Shown here piece after piece: positions 41,623 through 53,940 of a DNA stretch of 64,000 bases. The stretch lies in assembly GCA_963691705.1 (NCBI GenBank), contig OY829538.1:75212781-75276780 (forward strand), given 5' to 3'. The notes beneath the pieces are model-generated. The model saw nothing but the letters and a program-made list of their open reading frames with translations, searched no databases and had not been told where the DNA came from. The stretch's first letter is position 1. Every line of letters begins with the position of its first letter. The position numbers were made by a program, and so were the translations under genes. This DNA comes from Viola odorata (taxonomy: Eukaryota; Streptophyta; Magnoliopsida; Malpighiales; Violaceae).

Positions 41623-42010
41623 CTATCTTGCCACCATTAGTGAGGATGTGCATTCATTAGTGCAGCATGGCTGGTTCTGGCTTGATGCAGAACTGGTTTC
41701 AGCCGGATCCCTTCCCGTGAAAAAACCGGGTTGTTTAGGCTCAGGCAATGCACCTTCACTAGACAACATTAGAATAACAGATGACATGCTCGGCCTATCT
41801 TTTGGATAGCGTTGAACGCTCAGTAGACCCACGTGTATTGAATGTAGCACTTCAGATCTATTATATGATCCAGCTATTGATGTAGGAACTGGTTCTAGTG
41901 CCCTGCCTTCCATAAATAGCTTCCATGCCTGTTGAATGAACATAAATCAGCAAAAAAATGTTTGCTATTCAAATATGATCATATACTTATACAACTCTGA
42001 TACTTACATA
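41623..42010 (-). pseudogene. Type-2 kinase last-exon remnant (copy L)
   Basis: Only the final exon survives, with an open frame and the normal C-terminus (ending M-V-A-R), nearly the same as in the complete gene at 50020. It is cut in the preceding intron at about 42007, where the type-1 3' flank begins. Confidence 0.85.
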
Positions 42011-42229
42011 AAAGAACCAAAATTATGATGCAAATTGTCACTTTGTGTCTTGTATCAATTTTTTTTTAAGGTTAAAATTATAAAATTTAACAAATCATTC
42101 ACACTTTTGTATATTGATAGATTAAGGAACTAAATATTCTTTAACCCAAATACAATGCGAAATTTACACTAGACAGTTAATTAAACAACAAAATGCCAAG
42201 GTTTCAAAATTTGGTAGCTTATGGGGATT

Positions 42230-45200
42230 TCATCTACCATCCATCGTTGTGATTGTAACTTCATTGACAGAACACGATTCTGGCTTGCTAGAGGAAGAAC
42301 TTGTATCAACCAAATTTCTTTCAGTAAAAAAGCCTGGTTCTTTAGGCTCAGGCAATGGCCCATCAGTAGTGCTAAGCATCAGAACCACTGATGCCATTGT
42401 TGGTCTGTCTGCTGGAGAATGTTGCACACACAACAGAGCTATTTGAATTGATCTTAACAATTCAGACAGATTGCAGAATTCCTCTATCGATGCATCAATC
42501 AGCTCGATAGACCTCCCTTCTTTGTATAGCTTCCATGCCTGAAAAGTAGTTGTTAATGATACTTGTTTCAAGAAACAGAAAGCAACAAAAATATAACAAA
42601 ACCTTACATGCCCAACAAGGTTCAGTTGGTGGTCCCCATGAGAAAATCCCCTGTTTCTCTTCCCACTCACAATCTCTAGTACCAAAACACCAAAGCTAAA
42701 TACATCTGATTTTATTGAGAACAACCCGTCAATTGCGTACTCCGGTGACATGTACCCACTGCAACATATCATTAGGTTTGCAGAATGTGCGTATTATATG
42801 AAGGGAGAAGAAAAAACAAGAAGAGAAGGATTCATACTATGTTCCAACAACTCTCTTTGTACTCGCTGCAGTTTCATCCCCCCCGAAACTTCTAGCCAGG
42901 CCGAAATCTGAGATTTTTGGATTCATGTCCTTATCTAGCAAGATGTTGCTCAGTTTGAGGTCTCTATGAATGATTCTGAGCCTGGAGTCTTGGTGAAGAT
43001 AGAGAAGTCCCCTTGAAATCCCATTAATGATGTGGAGCTGCTTAGTCCAACCCAGTAATGTCCTTCCGGTTTGATCTGCTCATTATATTCGCGTAGTTAG
43101 CCCCCATTTTTGACAGTCAATTGAATATGATTTTGAGAACATAAACAAAATTTCAAAGATAATGATAATTCAATGGTTAGAAAAGAGAGTTCCCAATTAC
43201 CAGAAATGTAATAGTCTAGGCTTTTGTTAGGCATGTATTCGTACACCAAAATATTTTCTTCGAGTTGAATGCAGTATCCTAGAAGCTTGACTAGGTTTCG
43301 ATGCTGAAGTTTCGCAATACATTTGACTTCGTTCTTGAATTCATGAACCCCTTGATTTGATTCCCTGGAAAGCCTCTTCACAGCAATTTCTACCCCATCT
43401 TCTAATGTGCCCTGCAAAAGTTTTGAACATATTAGGCCAAGTTTAGAGCTGGAGATGACCAAATTTAGTGTGAATCTGAAGTACATTACCTTGTAGACAG
43501 GTCCAAAACCACCCTCTCCGATCATGTTGTTGATTGAGAAGTCATTTGTGGCTGCAGCTAGAGCGGACAATTCGAAATGTGGTATATCCATATCTTCATC
43601 CGGGTATCTAGTAGACCGCACTGTGTAGAAGTAAGTTACAGCAACATCAGTAAAAGCTAGCATTCTTTCCACATTATCTACGTGCTAACTTTTCTGGATA
43701 GAAATATATATGAAACATAGAAGCAAATTCAGCACCAAAAAAAATAAAACTACCATATCTACTTCTCTTCTTCCTGCAATTCAACAGGCATCCCAAGCAT
43801 AGTAGTAGAAGCGATGCTGATAGTACTAGTCCTATGAAGATGCCAAATTTTTTATTCCGATTGGAGTTCGAGCGTGTTTGAGATTCAGCAACTATAAGCA
43901 AGTAAAGGTGACATTAGAAGAAATAAAAGCTATTGACAAGGGAAAGAAAATACAGATCTAATTGAGGGTACTGTAAGAACCTATTTCAGAAGCAGCCATT
44001 CTAATGTAAAGATCTTGGCCGTCGGTTTTGTACTGCTTGATGTCTATTAGGTCACCATACCAACGCAAACATCCAGACCCACCTCTTCTTATATCTGCAT
44101 TAGCATAAGCTGTGCAAGAACAATCATTCAAGCATTTTGTTCTGCATTCCTCTAGAGTCAGGGCCATACTCGCGTCCCTCGAAAAGTTCTTCATATCTGG
44201 CAACTTAATGTTAGAATATCTTACAAATCCATCACTCTTGCAATCCAAAGCCGTCCTACGAACACAACCATCTGACCAGTCTGCTCTGTCCCAGTTGAAT
44301 TGGTTTCTCGTCACGAATCCACTCAAACACCCACATACTGGAAGATTGCCAACGGTGCAAGTACCATAAGCACCACATAACTTGTAAGTATCGCAAATGT
44401 CTGCTGGTGCAGCAGAGTAAATGACCCATTCATTCGTTCTGTCAACCCATGTCCTCCTATCCCAAATACCAGTCGGATTCAGAACCAGATTCGAGATAAC
44501 TGAGGCGTTGATCAGCTCGTAAGTGTAGTACCTCTCAATAGCGTTGTAGACAAAATCATAGGTGAAAATTGTGTTTGGTCTCAAATGAGGCACCCCACTA
44601 AACCCAATTCCATTCCACTCTCCGTAACGAGATGTAACAGTAGAATTCTTCGTAATCTCGACTTCTAAACCGCTGGGGCCTAATTGAAATATGTAGTCGC
44701 CTTCAGTGGGGTCGTCAGTTGTCTTCCAAGCCAGAATATAAGTGAAAAACCCATCAGCTGATCTTCCTATCTTCATTCCTGGCAGGAATGTATTGCCAGG
44801 TTCATGAAAACTTTCCCACAGGAACAGGTCAGACCGATTTTCGTTCTTGTTCCGGACAATAAGATTTCCTGAATCCAGAAGCTGAGCGACAGGATTGTTG
44901 GCTTGTCTTGATGTATTGGAAGACCAAATGACAGAGTTGTTGTGATTGAGAGTTAGAATTCCCATCTCATCAAGATTTAGAAATCCTGATGTATCCCTGA
45001 TTGGGGTATTTCTGTTGGCAACCCAAACAATCCTGTCAGTAGGTATCTTATAGTACCATATCCCAAAGTAACGAAGATTACTGGAATTTTGAATGCTGAA
45101 AAAACCCATTTCATAGGTTCCATCAGTTGAAATTAGGGTCTCTCCGTCTTTGATTGTGGTGTTTGCTGCTATGGTGTCTGCTCCTCTGGATGTAATTATA

Positions 45201-45268
45201 AGAACCGAAAATGAACAAAACAGGAAAATATATGTGGGAAGGCCTCTCATTGTCAAGAATTTCTGCAT
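42230..45268 (-). CDS. G-type lectin S-receptor-like serine/threonine kinase (type 1, copy M)
   Basis: Complete-looking and closest to copy C. Exon 1 45268 to about 43982 encodes signal peptide, bulb lectin, S-locus glycoprotein and PAN domains. The membrane exon is at about 43890-43755. Kinase exons lie at about 43622-43493, 43413-43203, 43077-42840, 42761-42611 and 42540-42230, with G-E-G-G-F-G, A-V-K-R-L, H-R-D-L-K, D-F-G and Y-M-S-P-E-Y intact. Two differences stand out in the PAN domain: a 6-bp in-frame insertion near 44155-44166 adds two residues before T-L-E-E-C, and the N-A-S glycosylation site next to it has become D-A-S. Function as for copy C: plasma-membrane perception of an unknown ligand (family knowledge). 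Confidence 0.87.
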
Positions 45269-46129
45269 TCAAATGAATGACTCAAACCTTGGAATTGGCA
45301 ATAAATGAGTGATTGAAGGCTGAAAATCAATCAGTTGCCAAGAACTGGTTTCGTCATTTTTGGTAATTTAGGCTGTGTTTAATAATAATGGGAACGTAGC
45401 CTCATATCTGGTCTGGGATCAGAATCAAATGATATTTTGTTTCTTTAATCCTTGCAGGTGCGTATTAAAGACTTCGAAATGTTATTTGCTTGTGGAATTT
45501 CTTTCCAATCAAATCATTATCAGAGTGGTTGTGACATAAAAACAAAACAGTGACTGTTCTTAACTAAAATGACCCTAAAACAACTAATTTTAGTGCCCTG
45601 CCTTCCATGAAACGTAGCCTCATAAAACAAAACAGTGACTGTTCCTAACTTTTGCTAACCCTAAAACAAAACAGACCAGATATGAGGCTACGTGCCCAAC
45701 TAAAATGAAAATAAAAACCGCAGGATCCTCGGGTGGCTTCTCTCATTTTTACCGCATAAAAATTAATTGTTCAAGCACATACATAATGCATAAGAAGAAT
45801 GGTTTAAATTATGTAGTCCAACTAAATTGTATAAAATCAAACAATGTAAATAACACAAAATTAAATAAAATAACTGTTGTAAAAAAAATTAATAAGAATT
45901 ATTTACCCCACTGATAAAAATTCGTAGATCCGCCCTAGATAATTATAAATGTTTGTTTATCATATATTTTTCTTTTACGTGTTTTTCCTAATATAATTTT
46001 TGTTAATATAACTTTTATATATATTTAAGCTAGTATATTAATAAAAAATTATATTAACAAAAATTCAAGAATCTCATTTTAAAAAAATAGTTATCAAACT
46101 CTTTAAACACCATTAAGAATTTATATGGC
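45269..46129. other. Mosaic spacer
   Basis: Begins with a truncated type-1 5' flank, then a piece of the type-3 flank (about 45420-45530, as at 37215-37300). Scraps follow, such as TTTTAGTGCCCTGCCTTCCAT near 45585, which is the last-exon edge of a type-2 kinase. The remainder is AT-rich. No gene. Confidence 0.55.
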
Positions 46130-48753
46130 GGGTTAAGATCAAAGAGAAAAAATCCAACATGTTGTTGATGATATTTGTTCCAAGAAAAAGGCAAAGTGAT
46201 TTTAGGTCGAAATGTTGTTTAATCAGTGATTGTTCATGATGTTGAATTAAGAGAATCGTTAGTATAGTAAACCTTACATGTCCAACAAAGTTCAGTTGGT
46301 GATCTTCATGAGAAAATCCCCTGCTGCTCTTCCCACTCACTATCTCTAGCACTGAGACGGAAAAACAAGAAGGGAAGAATTCATACTATGTTCAAACAAC
46401 TCTCCTCGGAAAAACAAGAAGGCAGTTTCATTAGGCCCGAAACTTCTAGCCAGTCCGACATCTTAGATTTTAGGATTCATGTCCTCATCTAGCAAGATGT
46501 TGCTCAGTTTGAGGTCTCTATGGATGATTCTGAGCCTCGAGTCTTGGTGAAGATAGAGAAGTCCTCTAGAAATCCCATTAATAATGTGGAGTCGATTAGT
46601 CCAATCTAGCAACTTCCTTTCCGTTTGATCTGCCCATTTTTGACACCAATTAAACGTGATTTTGAGAACAGAACCAAAACTTCTAACGAGTCAATAAGTT
46701 ATGTTACCGAAGATGTGATAGTCTAGGCTTTTGTTATGCATGTACTCATAGATGAGAATATTTTCTTGTTGTTGAATGCAGTATCCTAGAAGCTTGACTA
46801 GGTTCCAATGCTGAAGTTTGGCTGTGCATTCGACTTCATTCTTAGATTCCTCAATTCCTTGCTTGGATTCCCTAGAAAGCCTCTTCACAGCAATTTCTAC
46901 GCCATCCTCTAATGTACCCTACACAAATTTGAACAAATTAACCAAATTTTAGAGCTGGAAATGCCACTACTAGGAACAAACAATAAAAGGGGTCAAAATG
47001 TTACCTTATAGACAGGTCCATAGCCACCTTCTCCAATCATGTTGCTGAATGAGAAGTTATCTGTCGCAACAGCGAGGGCAGACAATTCGTAATGTGGTAG
47101 ATCCATATCTTCATCCTGGTAACTCATAGACCGCTTGCGTATAATGTTTTCCATTTCCCCTGAGAAAGAAGTAACAAGAAACAAAACCTTAATTTTCTGA
47201 ATAAACAGAACCATTCTGCTGAATTTTGCTGAAACTGAATAAAGTGACTTACTTGGTGCCTCAACACTACCATATCTGTCCTTCTTCTTCTTCTTCCAAA
47301 TAAACAGACATAGACCCAAGCTTAGGAGAAGAGTTGCTGATAATACTACTCCAACTATTATGCCAACTTTTTCCTTCCGGTTGGAGTTGGATCGCGTTCG
47401 AAGTTCAACAGCTGTAAGCAAGCAAACGGTCAGTGATTGACAAGGATAAGAAAAATGGGGGAGAACAAATGCACTAAACAAATAACAAACCTATTTCAGA
47501 AGCAGCCATCCTAATGTAAAGATCTTGGCCGCCGGTTTTGTACTGCTTGATGTCAATTAGGTCACCAAACCAAAGCAAACATCCAGACCCACCACTTCTT
47601 ACATCTGCATTGACATACGCTGTGCAAGAACAATCGTTCAAGCATTTTGTCCAGCATTCCTCTACGGTCATACTCACACTCCTCGAAAAATTCTTCATAT
47701 CTTACAAATCCATCACTCTTCCAATCCAAAGCCGTCCTACGAAAACAACCATCTGACCAGTCTGCCCTATCCCAATTGAATTGGTCTTTCGTCACGAATC
47801 CACTCAAACACCCACATACAGGAAGGTTGCGTATAGTGCAAGGACTATAAGCACCACAAAACTTGTAACTGTCACAAATGTCTGTTGGTGAAATGGCGTA
47901 AGTTTGCCATTCTTTTGTTCTGTCAACCCACGTCCTCCTCTCCAAAACACCATTTGGACTCAGAACCAATTTCGTAATAGCTGAAGCGTTGATCAGCTCG
48001 TGAGTGTAGTACATCTCGATATCGTTATAGAGAAAGTTGTAAGTGAAAACGTGATTTGGTCTCAATTGAGGCACCCCACTAAACCCAATTCCATTCCATG
48101 CTCCTGAACGAACTGTAACAGTAGAATTCTTTGTAATCATGAGCTCTAAACCACTGGGGCCTAGCAGAAGTCCGTAGTCGCCTGGAGCTGGGTTGTCAGT
48201 ACTCTCCCAAGCAAAATAGGAAGTAAAAAAACCATCAGCTGATCTACTAATCTTCATTCCTGGCAGGAGTGTATTGCCAGGTTCATGAAAACTTTCCCAC
48301 AGGAACAGGTCAGGGCGATTTTTTGTTCTGATTCCGGACAATAAGATTTCCTGAATTCAAAAGCTGAGCTACTGGACTACTGGCTTGTCTTGATGTATTG
48401 GAAGACCAAATGACGGAGTTGTTGCAATTGAGAGTTAGAATTTCCATCTCATCAAGATTTAGGACTCCTGTTGTATCCCTGATTGGGGTATTTCTGTTGG
48501 CAACCCACACAACTCTGTCAATAGGTATCTTATGTTACCATATCCCGAAATACCGGAGATTACTGTAATATTGTGTGCTGAAAAAACCCATTTCGTAGGT
48601 TTCGTCACTTGAAATTAGGGTTTCTCCATCTTTGATTGTTTGGTTTGCTGCTATGGTGTCTGCTCCCCTGGATGTAATTATAAGAACAGATGATGAACAG
48701 AATAGGAAAAGAAATGTGGCAGTAAGGCTCCTCATAGTCATGAATTTCTGCAA
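46130..48753 (-). pseudogene. S-domain receptor kinase pseudogene, type 3 (copy N)
   Basis: Keeps its start (ATG 48753, signal peptide) and most exons but is broken throughout. The last exon is absent. Most of the Y-M-S-P-E-Y exon is deleted (join near 46352). The D-F-G exon carries TAA at 46463-46465 and has D-V-G as in copy K. A 16-base piece, CGGAAAAACAAGAAGG, is copied from 46358-46373 into the kinase exon at 46407-46422. The ectodomain has a deletion near 47700, an extra T near 48322, and a TAA next to the W-Y codons near 48535. The glycine loop and membrane exon are intact. Dead gene; sister of copy K. Confidence 0.9.
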
Positions 48754-50019
48754 TATTCAATTCAACATAATTATGGCCATGGGTGTGGAGGTTGTGGATT
48801 CAAGACGAAGATTGATTCTTTCTGCTAACATATTAAAGACTTTTAAATGTTATGCGCTTGTGGACTCAAACCAATTTTTGAATCTCACATTCGCCTGGAC
48901 TGGTTGTGTATGGAAAAGCCATTGTTACTTGTTGTCAATGATGCGTAAATGATGGTTTCCTCTAATTCTCATTCCAATCAAGGTCCTCATGAAAGACTAG
49001 TTCAAGAAAAAACCTACTGTGTATTAAGATAAATTATTTATACAATATTATTATTCATCATGTTTTTTTATTCTTTGCATTTTCCATCAAGGCTACTTTG
49101 ATTAACAATTTTTTTTTACCTCACCATCAATTTCTTTTTATAATAAAACTTACTCATTAATTTATTAATTATTTGATCACACCAGTCATTTGTAACTTAA
49201 TCTAATATATTATATACTCTTTCCAATTTTTTATAATTGTCCATTTCGGTAAAAAAAATTATTTATAATTAATTATCGTATTTATAATTTTTAGAAGGTT
49301 AGTTGATATTTTTTAATTATAATTTTTATATTTTTATAACCGAAATTAATAATTATCTTGATGTGTATAATTATAATTAAAAAAAACACTATTAAAAATT
49401 AGAGCGAATAAATTACTTTTCTGAAGTTTTCTTTTAAGTGCTCACTTTATTCACAGCTTGGTCTCTTGGGAAAGGAGACTGAATATTCTTTATAAAAAAA
49501 AAGTGTGAATAAGTTCATCATTAAGGATATTCGTCGAACATATGGTGATCATGCAACTAGATTCACGTGGATCCGAATGCAATTGTGCGGTGCCTGGTAA
49601 TGGAAATCTCGAGTCTGTTGTTGTTCAATGCTTGATCACTTCATGTGTGTTTGTCTGTTACTTTTATCTTCTTTATAACGCCTCCATAAATTATTGAACT
49701 TTCCATGAACATCTAAAAGAGTGGTCGATGCAGGAGGGAGGAGAACTGGATAAGTCCGTAGCCAGAACTTGCTACTGCAGAACGAGAATGAGGTATTTGA
49801 CCTGAACCCAGTCTTATTTCTCTTATTACTTAATTTTTTTTTGCAATACATCGGTTAGCGATAAATCTGTTTATTTTGATACATTGATGATTTCTTAGAA
49901 GATCTTGATTTACTGCTGTAGTATCGCAAAGACAAATGGGCTTTAAGATAAGTGAAGTTCCTGGGAATCAAATGTCAACTATTAATCAACATCATAAAAA
50001 ATAAAAGAAAAAAAAGGTT
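48754..50019. repeat. Duplicated intergenic segment, second copy
   Basis: 5' flank of copy N followed, from about 49500, by the 3' flank of the type-2 gene. Matches 40386-41622 and, in part, 590-1090. AT-rich; no gene. Confidence 0.75.
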
Positions 50020-53000
50020 CTATCTTGCTACCATTAGTGAGGATGTGCATTCATTAGTGCAGCAAGGCTGGTTCTGGCTTGATGCAGAACTGGTTTCAGC
50101 CGGATCCCTTCCCGTGAAAAAACCGGGTTGTTTAGGCTCAGGCAATGCACCTTCACTAGACAACATTAGAATAACAGATGACATGCTCGGCCTATCTTTT
50201 GGATAGCGTTGAACGCACAGTAGACCCACGTGTATTGAATGTAGCACTTCAAATCTATTATATGATCCAGCTATTGATGTAGCAACTAGTTCTAGTGCCC
50301 TGCCTTCCATAAATAGCTTCCATGCCTGTTGAATGACATAAATCAGCAATAAAATGTTTGCTATTCAAATATGATCATATACTTATACCACTCTGATACT
50401 TACATGTCCGAGAAGGTTGAGATCGTGATCTGCATGACAAAATCCTCTGTTTCGGTTTCCACTCACTATCTCTAACACCAGAACACCAAAGCTGAAAACA
50501 TCAGACTTAACTGAGTAGATCCCATCGATTGCATACTCTGGAGATAGGTAGCCACTGAAAACAACTATTCAGTACTAAATCTAGTTTCTGGAACAAACTA
50601 CTAGTGTTGTAGAGACTTACTATGTTCCCATCACATTTCTTGTTTTAGCTTCAGTTTCGGTTCCCCCAAAACTTCTTGCCAGGCCAAAGTCTGATATCTT
50701 TGGATTCATTTCTTCATCTAATAATATATTACTGGCTTTAAGATCTCTGTGAATTACTTTTAATCTTGAATCTTCATGTAAGTACATGAGTCCACGAGCA
50801 ATTCCATGGATGATGATGTAGCATTTAGGCCAATCTAGCAGTATGCTCTGTGTTGGATCTGTCCAAGTTATTTCTCCATGGTTAGTCCATTATCATTCCT
50901 TTTCATTCAAAATGATTATGAAAGGGGAAACATAATTAGCAATAATTGAAATCAAAATTCAAATGGCAGCTTATGATGCGAAAAAAGACAGCATGTTTTG
51001 TGTAAATCATGGAGGATGTACTTTTATGGAAACTGAGGAACTGGTAAACTTGTGTACTTTTGTTTGGTCCTTTTCTCATAGTTTATGTGCTGGAATTGAA
51101 TTTGCTACTAAATATCCCCCTCTATTTTGGTCAATGTTCACCCTCGAAAGGCAGGTCGGAGTTCTCTTTTTTATGAGCATGCTCTTTGTGTTATGATGAC
51201 TACAATGAAACCTATAATTAGTTTGCAAAGGTTATGAGAGAGTCAAACCAAAAAGAAAGAAGTCCAAGCTTTTATCGAGCATAAACTCGTAGATCAGCAT
51301 TTTCTCATCTCCTCTAATGCTGTATCCCAAAAGCTTGACAAGATTCCGGTGCTGAAGTTTTCCAATATGCATCACTTCATTCTTAAACTCCTTGTGTCCT
51401 TGTCTCGAATTCTTTGAGAGTCTCTTCACAGCTATTTCTCGTCCATCTTTCAATATTCCCTGGAAAGAACAACTCAGTACATTAAGTGAAGGAAAGTCCA
51501 ACTGTGTCCAAAGTTGGGAATTGTGTTTTGGTTTTCATATTATTGCCTGGTGAAACTTTTCACTTGGAAGGCCTGCTAAGTACTCACCGCTTTACACCAA
51601 GTCTTAGCTGTTGGATAATTTTTAAGAAAATAAATAACATAGAACTGCAGTAGTGAGGGTTTTGAACCATCTAATTTTTAAGGTATCAACAAATTGAGTG
51701 ACTTTATGGTGGTGCAACTGAACATTACCTTATAAACAGGTCCAAAACCTCCTTCTCCAAGTTTATTTGCATCAGAAAAGTTATTGGTTGCACTTGCCAT
51801 GGCGGTGAAACTGAACATTGGTAGCTCTAGATCTTCGTTTTGGTACTTGTTATTTGAACTTCTTTTCTGAAAGACTGTCGTTTTTCTTCAGAAAATTAGA
51901 GTACGAAAAAGTTAACAAGAAGTCTCTAGTTTCTATTAGCTCATTTCCAGTATCTGCACTTAAATTTTGTTGTGACCTTATATCACAGTGGCAGAAATTT
52001 GAAATTTCCTAGCTGATCAAGAAAAATTTAGCTGCAAGCAGTTTAATATAAGTGGAAAACATACCACAAGTTTCATCTTTCTTCCATTTCGTTTTCCAAG
52101 CGTACCAGACCAAGGGTATGCTGAGGAACAGTGTTCCCAGTATGGAGCCTAAGATGATTATCATCCTTTTCTTCACATTGGATTTAGTGTCAGTCTTCAC
52201 ATTGTCACCTGTAGACTAAATCATAAAGCAGTTAAGAGCAAAAGAGCTGGGAGTCAAAGTCAATGGTGAGAAATGCCAACAACCATTGTTTTTTTATCTC
52301 AACAACACCCATTTGTATTTGAATCGCTCTTATTTAGTTGTCACTTGACAGTTAAATTGATAGATACAGACAGTATGAGACAGTGAGTTCAATATAACAG
52401 TAAAGCAGAAGAAATTGCTACTTAAGTGGTGACACATCAGTACTTCTGTTCACAGAGCAACTGGCGCATTGTTGCGATTTGTTAGTATATATATTAAGCT
52501 ATTTTCAAGGAGAAAGATTTGGTTGGTTTAATTTTGATGTTCTGTTTTCCTGTTGCTTCATTCTTACTTTGTTTTATTTTTCTTTTGACTGAAACAGGTA
52601 CTTGGTGTTTGAGTGAAGCATTTACCTATTTCAGAAGCCGCGACCCTAATGTAAAGATCTTCCCCATCTATTTTGTATTGCTTGATGTCAATCAGGTCAC
52701 CAAACCAAAGTAAGCATCCACTCCCGCTTCCTCTTATATCCGAATTGCTATAAGCAGTGCAAGAACAGTTCTTCAAGCATTCTGTTCTACATTCTTCCAG
52801 GGTCATGCTTACATTCCTTGAAAAGTTCTCCATGCCTGGCAACTTAATGTTGGAAAGTTTAACAAATCCATCTCCACTCAAGCAACCCAATGCTGTCCTC
52901 CGAAGACAACCACCGGTCCAATCTGCCATCTCCCAGCTGTATTGGTCTTTCGGCACAAACCCACTCAAACACCCACATAAAGGGAGGTTGCCTACAGTGC

Positions 53001-53889
53001 AAGTAGCATAAGCACCACACAAGTTGTAAGTATCACATACATCTGTTGGTGAAGTTGAGTAAACGACCCAGCCATTTGTTTTAGCAGCCCATGTCTTCCT
53101 CTCCCAAACACCTTCCGGTTTCAAAACCAATTTCGTAATAACTGAGGTGTTAATCAGCTCGTAAGTGAAGTACCTCTCGTAGTCATTGTAGACAAAATCA
53201 TATCTGAAAAGCTGGTTTGGTATCAATTTAGGAACACCAAAACCAAGGCCATTCCAAGGTCCTGAACGAGCCGTAACAACGGAATGCTTCATGATCATGA
53301 GTTGTAAGCCACTAGGGTCTACCTGAACTATGAAGTTGCCTTGAGCAGGATCGTCAGCGCTCTTCCAAGATGATGAGTACAGAACCAAACCTGAAGCTGT
53401 TCTTCCTATCTTCATTCCTGGCAGAAATGCATTTCCAGGTTCATTGAAACTCTGCCACAAATACAGGTCCGGCCTATTCTCATTCTCATTCCTGACTACA
53501 AGATTACCCGAATCCAAAAGCTGCGCGACGGGGTTGTTGTCGCCTTGTCTTGATTGATTGGTTGACCAAATGATAGTGTTGTTGTGATAGAGGGTAAGAA
53601 TTCCCTTCTCATCCAAGTTCAAATATCCGGTCGAATCAGCCAGTGGAGTATCTCTGTTGGCGACCCACACAACTCTATCTGTAGGTATCTTGTAGTACCA
53701 TATCGCAAAGTAACAAAGAGTGGAATTTGGCGGGCTGTAAAATCCCATCTCATATGTTCCATCACCTGAAACTATGGTCTCCCCATTGCTGATGTTCTGG
53801 TTTGCTGCTATGGTGTCTGCTTCCCTGGATGTGGTGAGAAGAGATGATGAACAAAAGAGGAGAAGGAACCTGGTGAGTGCTGTTCTCAT
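50020..53889 (-). CDS. G-type lectin S-receptor-like serine/threonine kinase (type 2, copy O)
   Basis: The only complete type-2 gene and the likely source of the type-2 remnants elsewhere. Exon 1 (ATG 53889, M-R-T-A-L-T-R-F; an in-frame ATG also exists at 53940) to about 52625 encodes signal peptide, bulb lectin, S-locus glycoprotein and PAN domains. The membrane exon is at about 52211-52066. Kinase exons are about 51870-51729 (G-E-G-G-F-G), 51461-51242 (A-V-K-R-L), 50877-50625 ([11 protein letters not shown]), about 50556-50404 and about 50324-50020. Splice sites are GT-AG where checked. Introns are longer than in type 1. The catalytic loop reads H-R-D-L-K-A-S-N rather than type 1 H-R-D-L-K-L-S-N. 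I found no stop or shift. Likely functional; ligand unknown. Confidence 0.87.
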
Positions 53890-53940
53890 TGCCAAAATTC
53901 TCTCTTTAGAAAGATCAGATTTGGTATGATGTGAATTCAA

